Shown: positions 23,351-30,235 of the stretch, piece after piece
Position numbering within the stretch: position 1 is the first letter of the stretch
How the letters are laid out: each line of letters opens with the position of its first letter
Virus record (IMG/VR): IMGVR_UViG_3300033149_005438
Span: 1 to 33,268 of that record
Strand: one strand, 5' to 3'
Source of the DNA: a virus
DNA length: 33,268 bases
The notes under the pieces: generated by a model
What the model was told of the DNA's origin: nothing
Databases searched by the model: none
Seen by the model: the letters and a program-made list of their open reading frames with translations, nothing else
Made by a program: the position numbers and the translations under genes

Positions 23351-24811
23351 TTATCGCCTCCACAGGCTAGCCCGCTCAATTCCTACAGGACCCAAAATGG
23401 GAACTTCCAGTCTCCTTATAGGTTTAGCGAATGCCAACACTACCCCATCTGCCCGGTCAGGGCTGGACAGGCCTCGTTTTTTCATGTCTTCCTTGCGCTC
23501 CAGCTTGATTTTGCCTTTGCTGGTGATGGTATACTTCCGGGTGGAGAGTTGACCAATCAAGTCCTCATCATTAATTAGCTCCACGTCCTCATTTTTGAGC
23601 AAGTCTCGCAAATATGCCCATGCTTCAGTGCCCCAATCGTCGTAATGCTCATCATCTTCCGGACGTCCACCATTGTGACAATCAATAATCTCAATAGGCA
23701 ATCCTTCCTCATTCACAACTTCCCGGGTCCGATCAGTCACCGCTCCACCCACACCATCATCGTCCACTTTAACAACGCATTTCGTTTTCTGAAATTCCTT
23801 CATCAATTCCTTCGCCATGCTGATTACTCGTCCGGAGGTGACCATCGTATCTTGACCATGATATGGTACTAACCTCACTAATTTCAATCCTACGCGTGCG
23901 GCAATTACAGTCTCATCATCACCAAACCGAGCTACATCAACACCAATTTCCAGTGTTCCATCCGGTTCTACCTCTCGCATTACAGCTGCCTCTACAATGT
24001 CAAGCGGAATGAAGGTATCGGGTTCAGCCTTCGGAAATTCCCCATCAGCCCGAACCCTAACAACGTCGCTATCCTCACCGTATTTCATCACCAGGCGTTC
24101 TCTGTACTCCGGTGATACCCTTGGGCTGTCTGAGCAAGCCACCTTCTTTACCCAGTACAGCTTCCTATTTTTGTGAAAGGCATTGTAAAATTCTCCGCTG
24201 TTCCGCGTAGGGTTCCCACAAATCAACAGCTTTGAATCCGATGTGGTAAGTGTGCCTTCAATCGTCTCGTATATCTCGTCTGGTACCCCTGAAGCCTCAT
24301 CAATGATGAACAACAGATGGTCCTCGTGAAACCCTGAAAGGTTTTCCGGTTTATTCGAAGTACGTGCAACTGCAAACCATCGCTCAGAATGCTGTTTCTG
24401 GACAATTCTCGTTCGTTGCCATTCAAAATAGGGTTCCAAAACCGGAGCCCGTTCCATCCACTTCGCAGCCTCTGCCCAAAGGATGTCATACAACTGCCTT
24501 TGGGTCGGTGCAGTACAAGGAACCTTCGGAAAAGGCCGTGTAAACAAAAACCAAAGCATTGCCCATGCCTCTAAAGCTGTCTTTCCTACACCGTGCCCGG
24601 AACGGATCGCTACCCGGGGGTGCTGTGCCAGTGCTCTGAGTGCTTCAGCCTGCCAACTATCGGGTTCCGCGTCAAGGATATTCCTCACAAAAAGGACCGG
24701 GTCGTTGATATATTTTATCATCCCTTCGACAAAGATGTCCTGCCCAGTATGGACTCCACTGCTAGGTTTAGTTCTCCGCTTTCGTTTCTTTCGTGTTCTC
24801 CTTCTTTGCAT
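23351..24811 (-). CDS. Terminase large subunit
   Basis: This 486-residue packaging motor protein has an N-terminal ATPase domain with Walker A SGHGVGKT (71-78) and Walker B LLFIIDEAS (166-174). A coupling motif (LLICGNPTRNSG) follows near 195-206. The C-terminal RNase H-like nuclease has acidic residues at GVDVARFGDDE (D292) and VDDDGVGG (350 onward). It cuts concatemeric DNA and pumps it into the procapsid. The basic N-terminus (RRRTRKKRKRRTK) may bind DNA or the small subunit. The ATG at 24811 overlaps the small subunit gene by 44 bases, with a modest GGCGTGGGAA before it. The position of the ATPase motifs near the N-terminus is normal. Confidence 0.96.
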   Translation of the reverse strand: MQRRRTRKKRKRRTKPSSGVHTGQDIFVEGMIKYINDPVLFVRNILDAEPDSWQAEALRALAQHPRVAIRSGHGVGKTALEAWAMLWFLFTRPFPKVPCTAPTQRQLYDILWAEAAKWMERAPVLEPYFEWQRTRIVQKQHSERWFAVARTSNKPENLSGFHEDHLLFIIDEASGVPDEIYETIEGTLTTSDSKLLICGNPTRNSGEFYNAFHKNRKLYWVKKVACSDSPRVSPEYRERLVMKYGEDSDVVRVRADGEFPKAEPDTFIPLDIVEAAVMREVEPDGTLEIGVDVARFGDDETVIAARVGLKLVRLVPYHGQDTMVTSGRVISMAKELMKEFQKTKCVVKVDDDGVGGAVTDRTREVVNEEGLPIEIIDCHNGGRPEDDEHYDDWGTEAWAYLRDLLKNEDVELINDEDLIGQLSTRKYTITSKGKIKLERKEDMKKRGLSSPDRADGVVLAFAKPIRRLEVPILGPVGIERASLWRR

Positions 24812-25304
24812 GTTCCCACGCCTTTTTTAGGACCTCTGTAAGGTCAACGTTCATATCGACCTTGACCCGGTCGTCCAGCATTCCTAAGTGCTTCCCAAGC
24901 AGTTCCAACGCACGTAACTTGTCATAGAGTTTGACTTCGCGTTCGATAATTTTCCCATTCTCCGTTGGAATAGTCTTGACCTTTATCCCGGCGATTACTG
25001 CTGAATCCTCTCTGTCTATATCCTTTTTTACGTTACCCGTTTCTAGGTCCACGACATCAGCCGCATTGAAAAATGCCACTTTAGCTAACTCCCGTAGGAC
25101 TCGGTCCTGAGTGATGCCGGTACGGCGAGAACGTTCAGCCATCGCTCTTGCCACTTCATACCTAACCTTAGGATTTTTTAGGAGCTCACATGCGGTAACT
25201 TCAGCACCATTTGGACTATACCCCGCCCGGATCGCGGCTTGTGTTCCATTCAAGTCAATCAAATATTCCTCTATGAAGCGTTTCTGCCTGTTGGTTAGAC
25301 TCAT
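24768..25304 (-). CDS. Terminase small subunit (Terminase_2 type)
   Basis: This 178-residue protein starts LTNRQKRFIEEYLIDLNGTQ and continues AAIRAGYSPNGAEVTACELL, the clear helix-turn-helix signature of the Terminase_2 small subunit. A coiled and charged C-terminus follows (ELLGKHLGMLDDRVKVDMN onward). It recognises the packaging start site and regulates the large subunit. The ATG at 25304 has GAGGGTGG upstream; an in-frame GTG at 25316 lacks a good site. It is the first gene of the late module after the non-coding leader, and its packaging site (cos or pac) may lie in or near it. Confidence 0.94.
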   Translation of the reverse strand: MSLTNRQKRFIEEYLIDLNGTQAAIRAGYSPNGAEVTACELLKNPKVRYEVARAMAERSRRTGITQDRVLRELAKVAFFNAADVVDLETGNVKKDIDREDSAVIAGIKVKTIPTENGKIIEREVKLYDKLRALELLGKHLGMLDDRVKVDMNVDLTEVLKKAWEHAKKENTKETKAEN

Positions 25305-25335
25305 TCCTATAACCACCCTCGCGTACGTCTATAGG

Positions 25336-25368
25336 TATAAAAAGAGAAGGCCTCGTTTGAAGCCTTCT
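25336..25368 (-). terminator. Rho-independent terminator upstream of terminase genes
   Basis: On the minus strand a perfect seven-base stem (AGAAGGC pairing with GCCTTCT, at 25368-25362 and 25351-25345) can extend by three pairs to close on an AAAC loop. CTTTTTATA follows directly. There is no T-run on the plus strand, so it acts on leftward transcription entering the terminase genes. Confidence 0.82.
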
Positions 25369-25409
25369 GATACAAAAAAGGTTCTAAAGGGGGACATTGT
25401 GCTATTGTT

Positions 25410-25446
25410 GTAGTGAAGCAACTAAAGCCCATCCGTTGCTATCTAC
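25410..25446 (-). other. Leader stem-loop between promoter and terminator
   Basis: AGCAAC (25440-25435 on the minus strand) pairs with GTTGCT (25422-25417), and an outer GTAG pairs with CTAC (25446-25443 with 25413-25410). The hairpin would form at the very 5-prime end of a transcript from the candidate promoter. Its role is unknown. Confidence 0.45.
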
Positions 25447-25481
25447 ATTGTAACATACTTTTTAGGTTTTTTAATTGACAA
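25447..25481 (-). promoter_or_regulatory. Candidate sigma-70-type promoter for the late leader
   Basis: On the minus strand TTGTCA (25481-25476) lies 18 bases from TATGTT (25457-25452), which overlaps TACAAT (25452-25447), a good -10 box. The surrounding A/T tracts resemble an upstream element. It would start transcription near 25440, reading through the stem-loop and terminator to the terminase genes. The prediction is by eye. Confidence 0.5.
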
Positions 25482-25530
25482 AAAAATTATTTTTTCAAAT
25501 TTTTAGGAATAACCTCTTTCAAGTCCTCTT

Positions 25531-25782
25531 TCAAATCCTAAAGTATTCATCCCAAACCTTTGTCCAAAACTTCTCTGAAAACTCTATACCTTCTTCCTTT
25601 GCTCGGCGTTTTATCATGAGGTAGCAAAACACTTCACCGAATATTTTTAACTCCGATACCAGCCAATACTTCAACGCTTTATCCAACAGGAAACCTAAAA
25701 GTGCCAAAACCCCTACAAGACCGCTCACACAAACAAACAAACGTGTTATTTGCAAGGTTACCGAATTGATAACTTCAAGCAT
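25531..25782 (-). CDS. Small membrane protein
   Basis: This 83-residue protein has one or two membrane segments (TRLFVCVSGLVGVLALLGFL) and a charged C-terminal tail (RRAKEEGIEFSEKFWTKVWD). The start is the ATG at 25782, preceded by AAAGGAGGACGTAAA. A longer frame to 25881 overlaps the previous gene with no better site. It is the last gene of the accessory cluster before the leader. The family is not recognised. A superinfection-exclusion or host-membrane role is common for such proteins but not supported further here. Confidence 0.6.
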   Translation of the reverse strand: MLEVINSVTLQITRLFVCVSGLVGVLALLGFLLDKALKYWLVSELKIFGEVFCYLMIKRRAKEEGIEFSEKFWTKVWDEYFRI

Positions 25783-26255
25783 TTTACGTCCTCCTTTTGT
25801 TCCTTCATATGCTCTACTAACCTTCTGTAAAAGGCAAATTCCATCGCCAAACGTTCTAAGTGCTGTAGGTACAACTCCCAATCCTTTTTCCGACGCCTCA
25901 TTTTCAAACCTCCACGCAACTCGCCGTAATCTTTTTGCTGCCTACACATTTCCACAAGCGTCTGGGCATATTCGACAATTTTCACCAAATCTGCCCAAAC
26001 TGGAACCACATAAACCGACGTTGAAACCCGGATCGTCTCACTGTCCAACTGCTCTGCTTTGGAAACATACCTCACGAAACACGAAGCCCCCGACTCCAAC
26101 AACTCAGACAGGCGCAAAAACACCCTCTCCCTATTCCTATCTATCACAATTTTTAGCAAACTCCCTACAATTTCCAAACCGGCTTTTTTACAGAAAAACT
26201 CCGACGTTACCTTTGTAATCCCATGACTGTGCTCTTCGTAAAGGTTTGGTCCCAC
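25758..26255 (-). CDS. Hypothetical accessory protein
   Basis: I do not recognise this 165-residue protein. It is mostly helical, with a basic C-terminus (MRRRKKDWELYLQHLERLAM). The GTG at 26255 is chosen because GGGGAGGTGAATAAA precedes it. A longer frame to 26357 would overlap the previous gene by almost 100 bases with no site. A second GGAGG-preceded in-frame ATG at 25901 could yield a separate 47-residue C-terminal peptide. Its end overlaps the next gene by 25 bases. Confidence 0.55.
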   Translation of the reverse strand: MGPNLYEEHSHGITKVTSEFFCKKAGLEIVGSLLKIVIDRNRERVFLRLSELLESGASCFVRYVSKAEQLDSETIRVSTSVYVVPVWADLVKIVEYAQTLVEMCRQQKDYGELRGGLKMRRRKKDWELYLQHLERLAMEFAFYRRLVEHMKEQKEDVKCLKLSIR

Positions 26256-26260
26256 TTTAT

Positions 26261-26713
26261 TCACCTCCCCACTACATTTGCCAACAATCCCCACAGCCAA
26301 ACAATGAAGGCAAGCCCAAGAACCGTTCCAGCGAACACCTGTATTATATTTGCCCAATGTGCCTTTGAAGAAGGTTCTTTTTCTTTTCCATCGTCTGGTT
26401 CTTCCTGTTCCTCAAGGATTCGTTTCACTTCCCAATACCACTGCGTAACTCTCCTTGACCATCTCAACCCAAAAAGCGCAGTCATTACTTCTGACACCAA
26501 AAGATTCGGAGGTAGCCCGGGAATAATAGTGCACACAATTGTCTTAAACTCACCTCTTCTTGGCCTTCTTCGTACAAAAATGAAGTCTCCTTTTACCTCG
26601 TATTCTCCCCCATGTCCCTTGATAGCTTTTAGTAAGTCAGCAACATCACCCTTACTCACCTTCGAAACCAGCTCAGCTATGCACTCTGCCTGCGGAGAAA
26701 TGCTTTTTTTCAT
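26261..26713 (-). CDS. Hypothetical C-terminally anchored membrane protein
   Basis: This 150-residue protein has a soluble N-terminal part (ADLLKAIKGHGGEYEVKGDF, a possible small alpha/beta domain). A long acidic linker (ILEEQEEPDDGKEKEPSSKA) leads to one C-terminal membrane segment (IIQVFAGTVLGLAFIVWLWG). GGGGTGAACATTTC precedes the ATG at 26713. Tail-anchored small proteins of this kind appear in phage accessory clusters. Nothing more specific can be said, and no family is recognised. Confidence 0.6.
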   Translation of the reverse strand: MKKSISPQAECIAELVSKVSKGDVADLLKAIKGHGGEYEVKGDFIFVRRRPRRGEFKTIVCTIIPGLPPNLLVSEVMTALFGLRWSRRVTQWYWEVKRILEEQEEPDDGKEKEPSSKAHWANIIQVFAGTVLGLAFIVWLWGLLANVVGR

Positions 26714-26720
26714 GAAATGT

Positions 26721-27044
26721 TCACCCCATTCCTCCTATCCAAATCATTTTCATGTTTTTCCAAATGAATCGAACAACTTTTCCAATTCTCTCTACAAACC
26801 TCAAAGGGCACTCGTCGAAATAAATCTTAATCTTGTACGTTGTAGCAGGTTCATCTATTTCCTCTTTTCTTTCCACTATGTAGGCGAGTTCATACCTCTT
26901 GTTTGGTTCCAAGTGGTGTGCCAACTGGGCGAACGTTTCCCATTTCATTTTTTCTACGTTGTAACGCACCCTCCTTTTAAGCTCATCAAGGGGAAGCTGT
27001 TCAAACCCAATATCTGGAATCTTCATCGAATTTTCTAATTTCAT
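26721..27044 (-). CDS. Hypothetical protein
   Basis: This 107-residue protein is not recognised. It mixes charged helices with strand-like segments (KRYELAYIVERKEE, then TTYKIKIYFDECPLRF) and has a hydrophobic, Trp-containing end (IGKVVRFIWKNMKMIWIGGM) that may lie on or cross a membrane. GGAGGCGAAAA precedes the ATG at 27044, which overlaps the stop of the YopX-like gene. It belongs to the same tightly packed minus-strand group as its neighbours. Confidence 0.58.
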   Translation of the reverse strand: MKLENSMKIPDIGFEQLPLDELKRRVRYNVEKMKWETFAQLAHHLEPNKRYELAYIVERKEEIDEPATTYKIKIYFDECPLRFVERIGKVVRFIWKNMKMIWIGGMG

Positions 27045-27436
27045 TTTTCGCCTCCCCCTTCCAACAATTCTGGGGTTTCAAAAATATTCCCAATAACCTT
27101 GCACTCATCCCACCTACCGCTGGTAAAATTACCTTTTCTGTCCGCCACAACAAAACGAGCAGTTCTTGGGCAATATACAACCCTCCCAATCAACCCAAAA
27201 AAGCCTGTATCCAGGATATCACCTTCGTAAATTTCGACACCGTTCGCGTCTGTCCGCCCAATGCTTTGCATTATAACCATTCTACCGCGTCGTATTTCCT
27301 GGTAAGTGCGGGAATTCCAAGGCACAACTACAACATCACCATTTGCCCAAAAAGCAAACTCCGCTGTAGGTTTGCCGTCCAGCCAAAGCATTTCTTTTTT
27401 CTCTTTGTCCCAGGCACGAAACTTTATCTCCCGCAT
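27041..27436 (-). CDS. YopX-family protein
   Basis: This 131-residue protein opens MREIKFRAWDKEKKEMLWLD and contains QSIGRTDANGVEIYEGDILD and VIGNIFETPELL, the standard signature of the YopX family (Pfam YopX). The family is widespread in Gram-positive phages and prophages. The fold is known from structures but the role is not settled. Start and site are clear, with GGAGGTCAGAGG before the ATG at 27436. Length is normal. It supports a Firmicutes-type phage. Confidence 0.93.
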   Translation of the reverse strand: MREIKFRAWDKEKKEMLWLDGKPTAEFAFWANGDVVVVPWNSRTYQEIRRGRMVIMQSIGRTDANGVEIYEGDILDTGFFGLIGRVVYCPRTARFVVADRKGNFTSGRWDECKVIGNIFETPELLEGGGEK

Positions 27437-27451
27437 TCCTCTGACCTCCTC

Positions 27452-28021
27452 TCATATTTCAGGATTCATGAGCACTTTGTCATCATAAGCCAACAGAATC
27501 TCATGGCCGTAATAGCTGTTGTGAAGGTTGTAAACGACCAGCTGAAACTCCCCGACATGGGTTACAAAGTTAACAAACACCGTTTGTTCCACCTCAGGAA
27601 CACATCCAGAATAGTCAATATGGTCCTCTCGTGCCTTGTCCAGGTGTTCAAGCACTCTCTTATTGAAAGCAATATCTGTAACCTCTACATCCAAAAGTCT
27701 TTTGCCCACATAATAGCCAATATCATCCTCGTCCTCGCTGGTTATACAGCCCCACTCTTCACAACATTTCTTGTAGCTTGAAATCAGTACCCAAAAAATA
27801 TGTTCCGTAGTGGTGATCACGTAGCCATCATATGAGCCGTATACTTCAGGGAATATGGTACCAGCAGGGAAATCATGTACTTTTATAACGCGTTTGATTA
27901 TGCCGTACGGCCCTGCTAAACCCTTGCTTTCTTCGCCTTTGCTCTTTTTCAACTTTTTAACGCGTTCCAACTCTCTAGCAAACACTTCCCAATTCCTTTC
28001 CATTTGTTCAACCCTTTGCAT
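27452..28021 (-). CDS. Phage protein with YYGHE-type motif (DUF7448-like)
   Basis: This 189-residue protein has an N-terminal helix rich in Lys and Glu. A compact domain follows, containing GSYDGYVITTTEHIFWVLIS, a CC pair in SYKKCCEEWGCITS, and VVYNLHNSYYGHEILLAYDD near the end. The order of a CCE motif, a strand pair and an HN-x-YYGHE end is shared by small uncharacterised phage proteins of the DUF7448 kind. This is my recollection and not a search result. GGGAGGGTGTGTTCAA precedes the ATG at 28021, which lies inside the end of the preceding 35-codon gene. Confidence 0.6.
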   Translation of the reverse strand: MQRVEQMERNWEVFARELERVKKLKKSKGEESKGLAGPYGIIKRVIKVHDFPAGTIFPEVYGSYDGYVITTTEHIFWVLISSYKKCCEEWGCITSEDEDDIGYYVGKRLLDVEVTDIAFNKRVLEHLDKAREDHIDYSGCVPEVEQTVFVNFVTHVGEFQLVVYNLHNSYYGHEILLAYDDKVLMNPEI

Positions 28022-28115
28022 TTGAACACACCCTCCCTTCCTCTCCTATAATATATAGCCTTTCAATCTTGTCAAACATTTCAGGCCCCATAACGTTCTC
28101 AGGAGCAAACTCCAT
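28008..28115 (-). CDS. Short 35-residue gene with strong ribosome-binding site
   Basis: A 35-codon frame begins at the ATG at 28115, with AGGAGGAATAGGG directly before it, and ends with TGA at 28010-28008. Its start lies two bases after the upstream gene's stop, and its end overlaps the next gene's start by 14 bases, so it fills a 96-base gap exactly. The peptide (MEFAPENVMGPEMFDKIERL and onward) has no membrane segment. It looks like a real gene, or at least a coupled leader peptide for the next gene. Confidence 0.6.
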   Translation of the reverse strand: MEFAPENVMGPEMFDKIERLYIIGEEGRVCSNAKG

Positions 28116-28117
28116 CC

Positions 28118-28552
28118 CTATTCCTCCTCATACCTGCCTCTTTCAGCATTCCTCTGCATAACCTTTTCCCTAATGACCCCTACATCCACTCCCTCTTTCC
28201 GAAGCATTCTAAGAAGCGTTTCCGTGGCCTGTATCACGTCCCACGCTTCGTAGGCCACATCTATCAAACCCTTATTAAACCCTGCTAAAAAAACCTCGTT
28301 TAACTCCTCTGCAATCTTGTCCACCTGCGCCTTCACGTCGTTTTTTGTTTTTACTTTAGGAAAGTGCCACTTAACCCCGCACCCAAGCGTAGGGTTTTCC
28401 GCCTCAGAAACCTGCGTTATTTCTAAGTCCACATCCTGACCATCCATCCAAACACGAAACCTATCAATACGTCCAACAAACTCCTTATCTGTGCCTAAGG
28501 GGAAAGAAATGCCCTCATCAGGACCATTAATTACCTTGAAAAATATCAGCAC
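28118..28552 (-). CDS. Hypothetical protein, possible all-alpha NTPase-like C-terminus
   Basis: This 144-residue protein has a strand-rich N-terminal half and a helical C-terminal half (AYEAWDVIQATETLLRMLRK, then EKVMQRNAERGRYEEE). The E-x2-D-V-I-Q-A pattern occurs in small all-alpha phage proteins related to MazG-type nucleotide hydrolases. The metal-binding residues are not clear enough to claim the activity. The start is a GTG at 28552, eight bases after AGGAG, with the HTH gene stop just upstream. The longer frame from 28606 has no site. Confidence 0.55.
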   Translation of the reverse strand: MLIFFKVINGPDEGISFPLGTDKEFVGRIDRFRVWMDGQDVDLEITQVSEAENPTLGCGVKWHFPKVKTKNDVKAQVDKIAEELNEVFLAGFNKGLIDVAYEAWDVIQATETLLRMLRKEGVDVGVIREKVMQRNAERGRYEEE

Positions 28553-28553
28553 T

Positions 28554-28844
28554 TTACATTCTCCTCCCTTCAAGTACCTCGTAAAGAACGAATTGCCAAA
28601 ATGCATTCCTTAAATGGTTGGGAAGTTTTCGCTTCCGACGTTCCTTTCGAACCGCTTTACGAATTTCCGGAAGTTCTTCTTTTCTCCTCCTTTTTCTCAT
28701 TTTACGCATTCTTTCAACTTCTTCCGCGGATATTTCCCACCTTCTTTCTGGTGTTTTGATACCTTTCATTTTTCCATTTTGAAGCCAGTTTCTAACTGTT
28801 ACCTCTCTAACCTTCAGTTTGCTGGCAACCTCTCTAACGTCCAT
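28554..28844 (-). CDS. Excisionase/MerR-type HTH DNA-binding protein
   Basis: This 96-residue protein starts MDVREVASKLKVREVTVRNW, then LQNGKMKGIKTPERRWEISA, the compact winged helix of HTH_17/excisionase-like proteins (helix-turn-helix plus a wing before the ISAEEV helix). The C-terminal half is very basic (RKMRKRRRKEELPEIRKAVR). It probably binds DNA as a regulator or recombination directionality factor. GGGGGAGGTAAA precedes the ATG at 28844. No integrase is visible in the window, so the excisionase role stays open. Confidence 0.78.
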   Translation of the reverse strand: MDVREVASKLKVREVTVRNWLQNGKMKGIKTPERRWEISAEEVERMRKMRKRRRKEELPEIRKAVRKERRKRKLPNHLRNAFWQFVLYEVLEGRRM

Positions 28845-28855
28845 TTTACCTCCCC

Positions 28856-29050
28856 CTATAGGCGCTTCCAGTTAAGTACCACGACCTTGTGTAGATTGAG
28901 TTTTTCTCTAATACCCGCCTCGATACCTTCAATATCCTCTACACTTTGCACCTGATGGTCCATTGTAACCAGGGTCCTTCCAAATCCTGCATTACCATTT
29001 TTGCTGGCCCAAAAACAAAAAGCAACAAAGTAATGATATTCATTTGACAT
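28856..29050 (-). CDS. Small conserved-type phage protein
   Basis: This 64-residue protein opens HYFVAFCFWASKNGNAGFGR and has HQVQSVEDIEGIEAGIREKL and VVVLNWKRL. The pattern of a strand, an SIEDI helix and a final strand is seen in short uncharacterised phage proteins of about 60 residues. GGGGGTCACCAGC precedes the ATG at 29050. It lies 11 bases before the HTH gene. The function is unknown. Confidence 0.6.
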   Translation of the reverse strand: MSNEYHYFVAFCFWASKNGNAGFGRTLVTMDHQVQSVEDIEGIEAGIREKLNLHKVVVLNWKRL

Positions 29051-29086
29051 GCTGGTGACCCCCTCTGCTGCCTATTCTTTCCACTC

Positions 29087-29176
29087 CTATTTATCGGACA
29101 GTATAAAATACCCTACTATAAGTCCGATAACATAGGCGACAAGCATCAACATCATCACCACATATTCTTTCTCCAT
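29087..29176 (-). CDS. 29-residue single-span membrane peptide
   Basis: A short frame starts at the ATG at 29176, directly after the stop of the previous gene. GGGGAGAAATAAGA is in the binding-site position. It encodes a 29-residue peptide (VVMMLMLVAYVIGLIVGYF) that is almost wholly one membrane helix with a charged start and end (MEKEY, SDK). Stop is TAG at 29089-29087. It is well supported by its coupled start and its composition. It may be a regulator of a membrane process or a small toxin; neither is shown. Confidence 0.55.
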   Translation of the reverse strand: MEKEYVVMMLMLVAYVIGLIVGYFILSDK

Positions 29177-29178
29177 TC

Positions 29179-29526
29179 TTATTTCTCCCCTAACAATGCG
29201 AGGACAAGTGCCATTGTAGAAAGTACCTTCACGGTATAATTGTCCATTCGACTCTTGTTCAGAAGTTTATAAGCGGCTTTCGCCGCATCCACAATTTCAT
29301 CCAGCACGTCTGGGTAAGGATGAACTAGGATCTCTGATGTGAGCACGTCGTTTCCTTCGGCATTCTTAGTTTTCCCCTCAAGGTACTGAATTATATACCG
29401 TTCTCCATTCCTAACTTGTTCTGAGAATCTGTCAAAAACTTCCTTTCGATTAGAAACAATTGTGGCTCCGATCGCAACTTTATCGGTGTTTGAAGGAATA
29501 ACTGAATCCTTGATTATCCTTTGCAT
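29179..29526 (-). CDS. Hypothetical protein
   Basis: This 115-residue protein is not recognised. It has an N-terminal strand region (VAIGATIVSNRKEVFDRFSE), a middle strand-rich part and a helical end (VKVLSTMALVLALLGEK). GGAGTGATGAAGA precedes the ATG at 29526, and it overlaps the end of the next gene upstream by 13 bases. It is the second gene transcribed from the divergent minus-strand promoter region. Confidence 0.58.
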   Translation of the reverse strand: MQRIIKDSVIPSNTDKVAIGATIVSNRKEVFDRFSEQVRNGERYIIQYLEGKTKNAEGNDVLTSEILVHPYPDVLDEIVDAAKAAYKLLNKSRMDNYTVKVLSTMALVLALLGEK

Positions 29527-30083
29527 TCTTCATCACTCCTTCTGTCCTCTGTTTTTAACAGCCCACGTTTAGCCGCCTCTCTCGCGGCAAAGTCAACAAT
29601 CCTCCCCCACCACTTTGAAAAGGTAGAGGGGGAGGATACCCACACCTCCTCAATAGGTTTTTCTTCTTTTTTTGCTATCGTTTCACAATATTTTTGTTGT
29701 ACATAAGGGATCCAAGAAGGTCTCCCGCGCTCACGTTGGTGAGAAGAATTTTTGTAAACTTCACGTCTGAGGTGAAGGATGAGTCTTAGTTTGTATGGGA
29801 GGATAGCCTCTACCTCCTCCACGAGTTTTAACCACCGATAAAAATTGTCAAGTTTCTTAATAAGGAGTGCCGCCTGCTGAAACGTCGGATCACTAAACTG
29901 GGTTTTCTTCTTCGGAGGCGGCACTCTATCGAAAGAGGAGGAGGAAGAGGAGGGAAAAAGTGACAAAAGCTCGTTCCTTTTCTGTTCGTACTCAGACTTA
30001 CGCTCAGGGTATTCCAATAACCACTTTTCAACCAATGAATTTTCCTTCTTCCTTAAGGTTGAAACGATAGAATATTTAACCAC
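29514..30083 (-). CDS. Putative phage transcription regulator (ArpU/RinA-like)
   Basis: This protein is helical and charged, with a hydrophilic SSSSSSFDRVPPPKKK linker. A region from FQQAALLIKKLDNFYRWLKL to LRLILHLRREVYKNSS has the helix-rich look of small late-gene regulators found at this point of Gram-positive phage genomes. No full sigma or HTH signature is visible, so the role is tentative. The start is uncertain. The GTG at 30083 lies nine bases after AGGAGG and leaves room for a leader after the TATAAT at 30111-30106. The ATG at 30101 would fall at or before the expected transcript start. It is the first gene of the minus-strand operon. Confidence 0.5.
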   Translation of the reverse strand: MVKYSIVSTLRKKENSLVEKWLLEYPERKSEYEQKRNELLSLFPSSSSSSFDRVPPPKKKTQFSDPTFQQAALLIKKLDNFYRWLKLVEEVEAILPYKLRLILHLRREVYKNSSHQRERGRPSWIPYVQQKYCETIAKKEEKPIEEVWVSSPSTFSKWWGRIVDFAAREAAKRGLLKTEDRRSDEECKG

Positions 30084-30105
30084 GTCATTTTCCCTCCTCA
30101 TTCTT

Positions 30106-30111
30106 ATTATA
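30106..30111 (-). promoter_or_regulatory. -10 box for the minus-strand accessory operon
   Basis: A perfect TATAAT lies on the minus strand 22 bases before the GTG at 30083. Long A and T runs lie upstream. The -35 region is weak, with CAAACT at 17 bases or TTCAAA at 19. The promoter may need an activator. Confidence 0.55.
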
Positions 30112-30176
30112 CAGGATAGGAGGAATTTAGTTTGAATTTTTCCGAGGAAAAATTAATTTTTTTTTTCAAAAAAGGG

Positions 30177-30205
30177 TTGACAGGTAAATCCCTACCTATT
30201 ATAAT
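30177..30205 (+). promoter_or_regulatory. Consensus sigma-70 early promoter
   Basis: TTGACA (30177-30182) and TATAAT (30200-30205) are separated by exactly 17 bases, a full consensus match to the vegetative sigma-70/sigma-A promoter. It starts the plus-strand helicase operon about 30 bases before the ATG. Such a strong site is expected to be under repressor control in a temperate phage. Confidence 0.9.
30182..30197 (+). promoter_or_regulatory. Candidate operator inside the early promoter spacer
   Basis: AGGTA and TACCT form an inverted repeat with a six-base gap, lying between the -35 and -10 boxes. A repressor bound here would block the promoter. No matching repressor gene is in the window, so the function is inferred from position. 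Confidence 0.45.
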
Positions 30206-30235
30206 AATAATAAAGACAAGATAAAGGGGGACGAC

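Noticed and set aside
25410-25446. Leader hairpin as a tRNA or known riboswitch
   Set aside because: It lacks a cloverleaf, a T-arm signature and any recognisable aptamer core. It is kept only as an unclassified stem-loop.
25475-25505. A plus-strand TTGACA at 25475-25480 as a promoter
   Set aside because: No acceptable -10 box lies 16-18 bases downstream and no plus-strand gene follows. It is the reverse of the minus-strand -35 box.
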